The notes beneath the pieces were generated by a model. That model worked only from the letters and a program-made list of their open reading frames with translations, searched no databases and had not been told where the DNA came from. The translations under genes and the position numbers were made by a program. Of a stretch of DNA of 64,000 nt, positions 57,942 to 64,000 are shown piece by piece. Position 1 is the stretch's first letter. Every line of letters starts with the position of its first letter. The DNA is from Astragalus membranaceus (lineage: Eukaryota; Streptophyta; Magnoliopsida; Fabales; Fabaceae), in the NCBI GenBank assembly GCA_039519185.1, contig CM076851.1:46854751-46918750 (forward strand), in the 5' to 3' direction.

Positions 57942-58460
57942 GTGATATTTGGTGTTTTTGGATGCTGATTGTTCTAGTGCGTGGCCCAGGATTAGTACTT
58001 ATCATATTTTCTATTATATGGATTGAAATGATGCTCACCCTTTCCTGTTTGAATGTTACCCCCGTGTTGGTAACGTGCAGGTGATTCCCAGTGAAGGTCT
58101 TAGCTTCACTTTTGAGTCGAGTCGTCATGCTCTGATACGTAGCACTCAGGGGGGAAACGAACTCGGCATTTATTAATGATTGTTGGTTGTTATGTCCATG
58201 TGGACCATTTTGTTAAGTTTTATTGTTTTCCGCTGCGTAGATGGTTTTGCTATGTTGAGTTTTATAAGCGACGTTAAAATGAGGCTTGAGATTTTGATAT
58301 TGTGAAGTGCTACGTGGACGTATGATTTTTGAGTTAAACTGTTTTTAAAGTTTGATAAGCGACGTTTTATTGGAGTATGTGTAACATTCCCTATGAATGA
58401 AATTTTTCAAACTCTGATTTTTATAAACAAAGTGACGGGTAGAAAGGGGTGTTACATTAG

Positions 58461-58474
58461 TGGTATCAGAGCAG
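58461..58474 (+). other. Primer binding site, initiator tRNA-Met type
   Basis: TGGTATCAGAGCAG follows four bases after the LTR end at 58456; this is the standard Ty3/copia site. Confidence 0.93.
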
Positions 58475-58567
58475 TTCGGTCTGTCCGGCCGGTGGTTGAG
58501 TCGTCGTGTTGAGTAACATTGAGTTTGTTACTCGTTTCTGAATTCTGTTTTCTGTTGCAGTGCTAGA

Positions 58568-61500
58568 ATGGCCAGACGGGACGATGCTGCGCTTGCTGCT
58601 GCATTGCAAGCTATGGCTCAGGCGATGCAGGGTCAGCAGAATGCTGGAGACAATGCTTGTTTTCGGAGTCTGACAACCTTCCAGAGGGAGAATCCGCCCA
58701 CCTTTAAGGGCAAATATGATCCAGATGGTGCTATGGCTTGGCTGAAGGAGATCGAGAGGATTTTCAGGGTGATGGACTGTACTGTTGAGCAGAAGGTCCG
58801 CTTTGGTACCCACATGTTAGCCGAGGAGGCCGACGACTGGTGGTTGGCTACTAGGCAGAGGTTAGAGGCTGTGCAGGAAGAGATTACTTGGGAGGTATTC
58901 AGCAGGGAATTTCTGAGAAAGTATTTTCCTGAAGACGTCCGAGGGAAGAAAGAGATAGAGTTTTTAGAGCTGAAGCAGGGTGGTATGTCTGTGACTGCCT
59001 ATGCGGCAAAATTTGTGGAACTAGCAAAATTTTATCCACACTACAGTGAGGCTACAGCTGAATTTTCAAAATGCATCAAATTTGAGAATGGGTTAAGGCC
59101 TGATATTAAACAGGCCATTGGTTATCAGAAGATTCGTGTGTTCGCAGATCTGGTTGACAGTTGCAGGATCTTCGAGGAGGACAGTACTGCTCGCTACAAA
59201 GCTACTTCTGAGAAAAAGGGCAAGTTTCAGAGTCGAAGCAAGCCGTACGAAGTTCCTGCGGGTAAGGGTTATCAGAGAGCTGCTGGAGGTAAGGGTTCTG
59301 GTGGGGGAGATGCCCCTGCTAGTATTGTCTGTTATAAGTGTGGCAAGCCTGGCCACAAGAGTACTACATGCAGGTCTGATGAAAGGAATTGCTACCGTTG
59401 CGGTAAAAAGGGTCATATGGCAGCTGAGTGTAAGGTCAAGGATGTGGTGTGTTTCAACTGTGGTGAGTCTGGGCATATCAGCACAAAGTGTACAAAGCCG
59501 AAAAAGGAAAGGTCTACTGGGAAGGTATTTGCATTGGCAGGAGAGGAGCCTGATGATGATGATGGTCTGATTAGAGGTACGTGTTTTATTAATGGTACTT
59601 CTCTGAAATCTCTTATTGATACTGGTGCTACCCATTGTTTTATATCTGTTGATTGCTGTAAACGATTGGGTCTTGTGTTATCTGCTATGTGTGGGGATAT
59701 GGTTGTCGATACTCCTGCGAAGGGGTCGGTGATTACGTCCCAGGTGTGTTCTCAGTGTCCCGTGTCGATATTCGGCAGGGACTTTATTGTGAATTTTGTT
59801 TGTTTGCCATTGAGAGGTCTGGATGTGATCTTAGGCATGGACTGGTTAGAGAATAATCACGTTCATATCAACTGTCGTAGCAAGTCGGTTAGTTTCGGTG
59901 AAGAAAGTTCTGTTTTGGTATCTGCTGATCAGTTGAAGAAGTTGAAGAAAGAAGGAGTTCAATTATTTGCGTTGATGGCTTCGTTGTCGGCTGAGAGTCA
60001 GGCTGTTATCGAAGAACTGAAGGTAGTACGTGAATTTCCTGAAGTCTTTCCTGATGAAATTCCGGGTGTGCCACCGGAAAGAGAAGTTGAGTTTTCGATT
60101 GATCTTGTACCTGGTACGAGGCCTGTGTCTATGGCACCGTACAGAATGTCGGCGTCGGAACTGTCTGAGTTGAAGACGCAACTTGAAGAATTGCTTGAGA
60201 AGAAGTTTGTAAGACCGAGTGTATCACCGTGGGGAGCTCCGGTATTGTTAGTGAAAAAGAAAGATGGGAGCATGAGGTTATGTGTGGACTATCGTCAGTT
60301 GAATAAGGTAACTATCAAGAATAAGTATCCGCTCCCGAGGATCGACGATCTGATGGATCAGTTAGTGGGTGCCCGTGTTTTCAGCAAAATTGATTTGAGG
60401 TCCGGATATCATCAGATTAAAGTAAAGGACGAAGATGTTCAGAAGACAGCGTTCAGGACAAGGTATGGGCATTATGAAAATTCAGTGATGTCGTTCGGTG
60501 TGACCAATGCTCCTGGTGTATTTATGGAATATATGAACCGTATTTTCCATAACTACCTAGATCGGTTTGTGGTGATATTCATAGATGATATTCTAGTTTA
60601 TTCTAAGTCAGAGGAAGAGCATGCTGAACATCTGAAGTCAGTGTTGGAAGTTTTAAAAGAGAAAAAGTTGTACGCTAAATTATCGAAGTGTGAATTCTGG
60701 CTGAAAGAGGTGAGTTTCCTTGGGCACGTGATTTCTGGTAATGGTATTGCGGTTGATCCGGCAAAAGTAGAAGCAGTATTGGAGTGGGAGTCTCCGAAGT
60801 CCGTAACAGAGATTAGAAGCTTTTTGGGTTTGGCCGGGTACTACAGGAGGTTCATCGAGGGTTTTTCCAAGTTGGCCCTTCCGTTGACTCAGTTGACCTG
60901 CAAGGGTAAAGTTTTTGTTTGGGATGCTCGGTGTGAGGAAAGTTTTATGGAACTGAAAAAGAGATTGACGACGTCGCCTGTTTTGACGTTGCCTAATCCA
61001 GAGGAACCGTTCGTTGTGTATTGTGACGCTTCGAAGATGGGTCTCGGTGGTGTGTTGATGCAGGATGGGAAAGTCGTTGCATATGCGTCGAGGCAGTTGC
61101 GGATTCATGAGAAAAATTACCCTACGCATGATTTGGAGTTGGCTGCTGTGGTATTTGTGCTCAAGATTTGGAGGCACTACCTGTATGGTTCGAGGTTCGA
61201 AGTGTTCAGTGATCATAAGAGTCTAAAGTATCTGTTCGATCAGAAAGAATTGAATATGAGACAGCGTCGGTGGTTGGAACTCTTGAAGGATTATGACTTT
61301 GGTTTGAATTATCATCCCGGCAAAGCTAATGTCGTGGCTGATGCTTTAAGCAGAAAGTCGTTGCATATGTCGGCAATGATGGTGAAAGAATTAGAGTTAA
61401 TCGAAGAATTCAGAGATTTGAGTCTGGTTTGTAAAATGACATCTCGCAGTGTCAAGCTGGGAATGTTAAAGATCGATAATGATTTCCTGAGCAGCATCAG

Positions 61501-62956
61501 AGAGGCTCAGAAGTCAGATGTCAAGTTAGTGGATTTAATTAATGGGGTTGGTCAATCTGAGGATGAAGATTTCAAATTAGATTCCAGTGGTGTGTTGAGG
61601 TTCCGGGGTAGGATCTGTGTTCCGAACGACGAAGAGATGAGAAAGGCAATTTTAGAGGAAGGTCATCGTAGCAAGTTGAGTATCCATCCTGGAGCGACGA
61701 AAATGTATCAAGATTTGAAAAAGATGTTTTGGTGGTATGGTATGAAGAGAGATGTGGCACAATTCGTGTATGCCTGTTTGACCTGTCAGAAATCTAAGGT
61801 GGAGCATCAGAAGCCTGCAGGGTTAATGCAACCGTTGGAAGTTCCAGAGTGGAAATGGGATAGCATAGCGATGGATTTTGTGACGGGGTTACCGAATACA
61901 GTTAAGGGTCATGACGCTATTTGAGTGATCATTGATAGGTTAACGAAGTCTGCTCATTTTATTCCTATTAATATCACTTATCCGGTGTCGAGGTTGGCGG
62001 AGGTCTATGTCAAAGAAATTGTGAGGCTGCACGGTGTTCCGAAGAGTATTGTGTCAGATAGGGATCCGAGGTTCACTTCTGAGTTTTGGAAGAGTTTGCA
62101 GAAGGAATTGGGTTCAAAATTGAAAATGAGTTCGGCGTATCATCCTCAGACAGATGGTCAGTCAGAGAGAACAATTCAGTCGTTAGAGGATTTGTTGAGG
62201 GCTTGTGTATTGGAACAGCGGGGTTCATGGGATTCCTACCTTGCATTGATTGAGTTTACTTATAACAACAGTCACCATTCCAGCATTGGGATGGCACCGT
62301 TTGAAGCATTGTATGGTCGAAAGTGTGGGACGCCATTGTGTTGGTATGATTCGGGAGAGAGTGTAGTTTTGGGACCGGAGATTGTCCGGGAGACTACAGA
62401 GAAGATCAAGATGATCCGTGAAAAGATGAAGGCTTCGCAGAGTCGTCAGAAGAGTTATCATGACAAGCGGAGGAAGGATTTAGAATTTCAGGAGGGTGAG
62501 CATGTGTTCTTGAGGGTTTCTCCTATTACCGGTGTTGGTCGAGCGTTGAAATCGAAGAAGCTCACTCCTCGATTTGTTGGTCCTTATCAGATTTCTGAAA
62601 GAATCGGAAATGTGGCTTATAGAGTGGCTTTACCGCCAAATCTTTCGAACTTGCATGACGTGTTTCACGTGTCACAACTTCGGAAGTATGTTTCGGATCC
62701 ATCTCATGTGATCCATATGGACGATGTAGAGGTGCGGGATAATCTCACTGTGGAGACGATGCCCGTACGGATTGAGGATCGTGAAGTGAAGACGCTTAGA
62801 GGCAAAGAGATTGCATTAGTGAAAGTGGTCTGGCTAGGAGCTGCCGGCGAGAGTATGACTTGGGAGCTAGAGAGCAAGATGCGAGAATCCTACCCAGAGT
62901 TGTTTGATCAGGTAAATTTCGAGGACGAAAATATTCTAAGTGGGGGAGAGTTGTAA
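58568..62956 (+). pseudogene. Chromovirus gag-pol, complete except one stop codon
   Basis: The reading frame runs from ATG 58568 to TAA 62954-62956 with one in-frame TGA at 61922-61924 (residue 1119), where relatives have Trp (DSIWVVVDRL in other copies of this window). Domains: capsid gag (about 30-200); three CCHC knuckles in a row (255-310, CYKCGKPGHKSTTC first); protease LIDTGATHCFIS (about 348); RT with FIDD near 671; RNase H VYCDASKMGLGGVL (817 on); integrase zinc finger (1030-1075); DDE core (after the stop); and a chromodomain-like end MTWELESKMRESYPELF. The break falls in the integrase core start, so the first 1118 residues (gag, protease, RT, RNase H) could be made without integrase. 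Otherwise no decay is seen. I do not count it as active. Confidence 0.95.
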
Positions 62957-64000
62957 CACCCTAAAATTATTTAATTAATTTATTTAATTAAGTAATTGGG
63001 GATTTAAATTAAATTATTTGACGAAATTTAATTAATTAGAATTTATGCTAATATGTGTAGGAAGTATTAGAAAGTGGAGGTGCCGAACCAAATGGACTTG
63101 GGCCTAAGTGAGAAGCCCAAGCCCATTATTCTTGTCGTATGCGAAGTAGCTAGGCTAGTTGGAGGCTAGGGTTTTGTGGCAATTCGCAAATTGGAGAGCT
63201 AGAGAGTGAGGGAAAGGGCGTCGTAAGGAGAAGAGAAGTAGAGGAGAGAAGTCGCACCCAAGGAAGAGCAAGGAACGTGATTTTGTTGCTGTGGTCCTGT
63301 ACGTGACTATCTCCGGAGCCTCCGTTCTTCAATTTCGAGGTTAGGGGAGCTCTATCATTCTATTTAATAAATTATATGATGGGTCCTAGATCTAAGGTTT
63401 CTACTAGATCCATGATGCTCTTGATGTTCTTTTGCGTTCTTGATGTTCTTTTGCGTTCTTGATGTTCTTTTGCGTTCTTGATGTTCTTTTGCGTTCTTGA
63501 TGTCCATGAATGTTAACTTTCATATATATCAATCATGAGTTTATGCGAATTGATTTATTGCTTGGTTTTGATTTATGAATTTGCATTATTGATGGTGTTA
63601 TGCGTATGTGATGAGAGATATGATGTTGATCTATGTGTTGATTTGTTGGAAGTGAAGTCGCATGAGGGTTGTAGAGGTTTTGGGCGCCTAGGGCGCCATG
63701 ATGATGTTAGTGCTCCAAAGGAATTTTATCAATTGATTAAATTAAGCGTTATTTTGGGTGTTGAGAATTATAAGGTTTTTATGAGTTAAATTGCTAAAAA
63801 ATCAGTTTTTAGTATTTTGAAAATTTGCTGGAAAAATGGTGATTTTCAGTTTTAGTGTTGAAAAAATTGTTAGACAAAATTATGGGTGTGCTGCTGTTTT
63901 TCTGGGCGCTAAGCGCCTGTGCTGGGCGCTGGGCGCCTGATGGCGTGTGTGCTGCGCGTTTGTGCGCGCCTGGATGCTAGGCGCCCGTGTTGTGTTGTGC
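62952..64000 (+). repeat. 3' LTR of the young chromovirus (start)
   Basis: It starts TGTAACACCC after the purine tract TGGGGGAGAG. It runs off the window in the GGGCGC word cluster. Compared with 48669-49690 I see about ten substitutions and one extra 19-bp repeat unit at 63419-63505. Confidence 0.95.

Larger units (their letters stand above)
48669..58456 (+). repeat. 5' LTR of the young chromovirus (interrupted)
   Basis: Without the insertion about 2620 bp. 48669-50780 and 57947-58456 are the two parts. Contents: a 19-bp repeat GTTCTTGATGTTCTTTTGC at 49134-49200 (three copies, four in the 3' LTR), a GGCGCTGGGCGCC cluster at 49600-49885, and GGCCTGAGTGGCTAAG repeats near 50400-50670. It ends GGGTGTTACA. 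Confidence 0.92.
48669..64000 (+). mobile_element. Young chromovirus with an Athila insertion in its 5' LTR (partial at right edge)
   Basis: 5' LTR 48669-58456, split by the 50781-57941 insertion; primer site TGGTATCAGAGC at 58461; gag-pol 58568-62956; 3' LTR from 62952 to the window end. It inserted in Athila-like family 3 (duplication expected GGTAC, 48664-48668). LTR copies are nearly identical over the compared 1050 bp. The 5' LTR starts TATAACACCC while the 3' LTR starts TGTAACACCC. Confidence 0.95.

Overview
This window looks like a TE-rich intergenic stretch of a plant nuclear genome. I find no intact host gene. Almost every base belongs to LTR retrotransposons of recognisable plant lineages (Ogre/Tat, Athila, Tekay-like chromoviruses, SIRE-like and other Ty1-copia) or to CACTA DNA transposons. 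Captured host-gene exons carry plant protein signatures (PEP carboxykinase, SEPALLATA-type MADS, NADP-malic enzyme, glyoxalase I, E2 enzyme, SF3b). A large-genome eudicot fits, and a papilionoid legume is my guess, on thin grounds.

Layout. 1-2477 is the 3' end of an Ogre/Tat-like element with a 1.3-kb minisatellite; it interrupts the Ulp1-like protease gene of a CACTA transposon whose remnant runs to 3502. 3503-4840 is AT-rich and unassigned. 4841-8692 is a decayed Ty1-copia element ending in a 215-bp LTR. 9381-13989 is a complete 4.6-kb CACTA element with 3-bp target duplications that carries exons of at least three host genes instead of a transposase. 14073-40130 is an old minus-strand Ty3 element broken by two insertions. 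The first is an Athila-like element lacking reverse transcriptase (14795-22731). The second is a solo LTR of the same family (25113-39735), itself split by another solo LTR (26310-29255) and by a near-complete chromovirus (29444-39523). Matching 5-bp target duplications support most of these borders.

40131-40952 is a fragment of another CACTA-like element. 40953-43568 is the right part of a second gene-capturing CACTA element, with exons of NADP-malic enzyme, a SEPALLATA-like MADS gene and glyoxalase I. 43591-45989 is a minus-strand SIRE-like copia 3' end, cut by an Athila-like element (45990-48668). That is cut by a young plus-strand chromovirus (48669 to beyond the window), whose 5' LTR hosts a young Athila-like element (50781-57941) with an intact gag-protease reading frame and no polymerase.

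The most interesting signals are: two multi-gene Pack-CACTA elements sharing terminal repeats and internal architecture; two Athila-like families that lost the same RT-RNaseH-integrase block while keeping gag, protease and the integrase C-terminal tail; and a recurring habit of unrelated families to carry a private, short, palindrome-like word repeated many times in the LTR or subterminal DNA.
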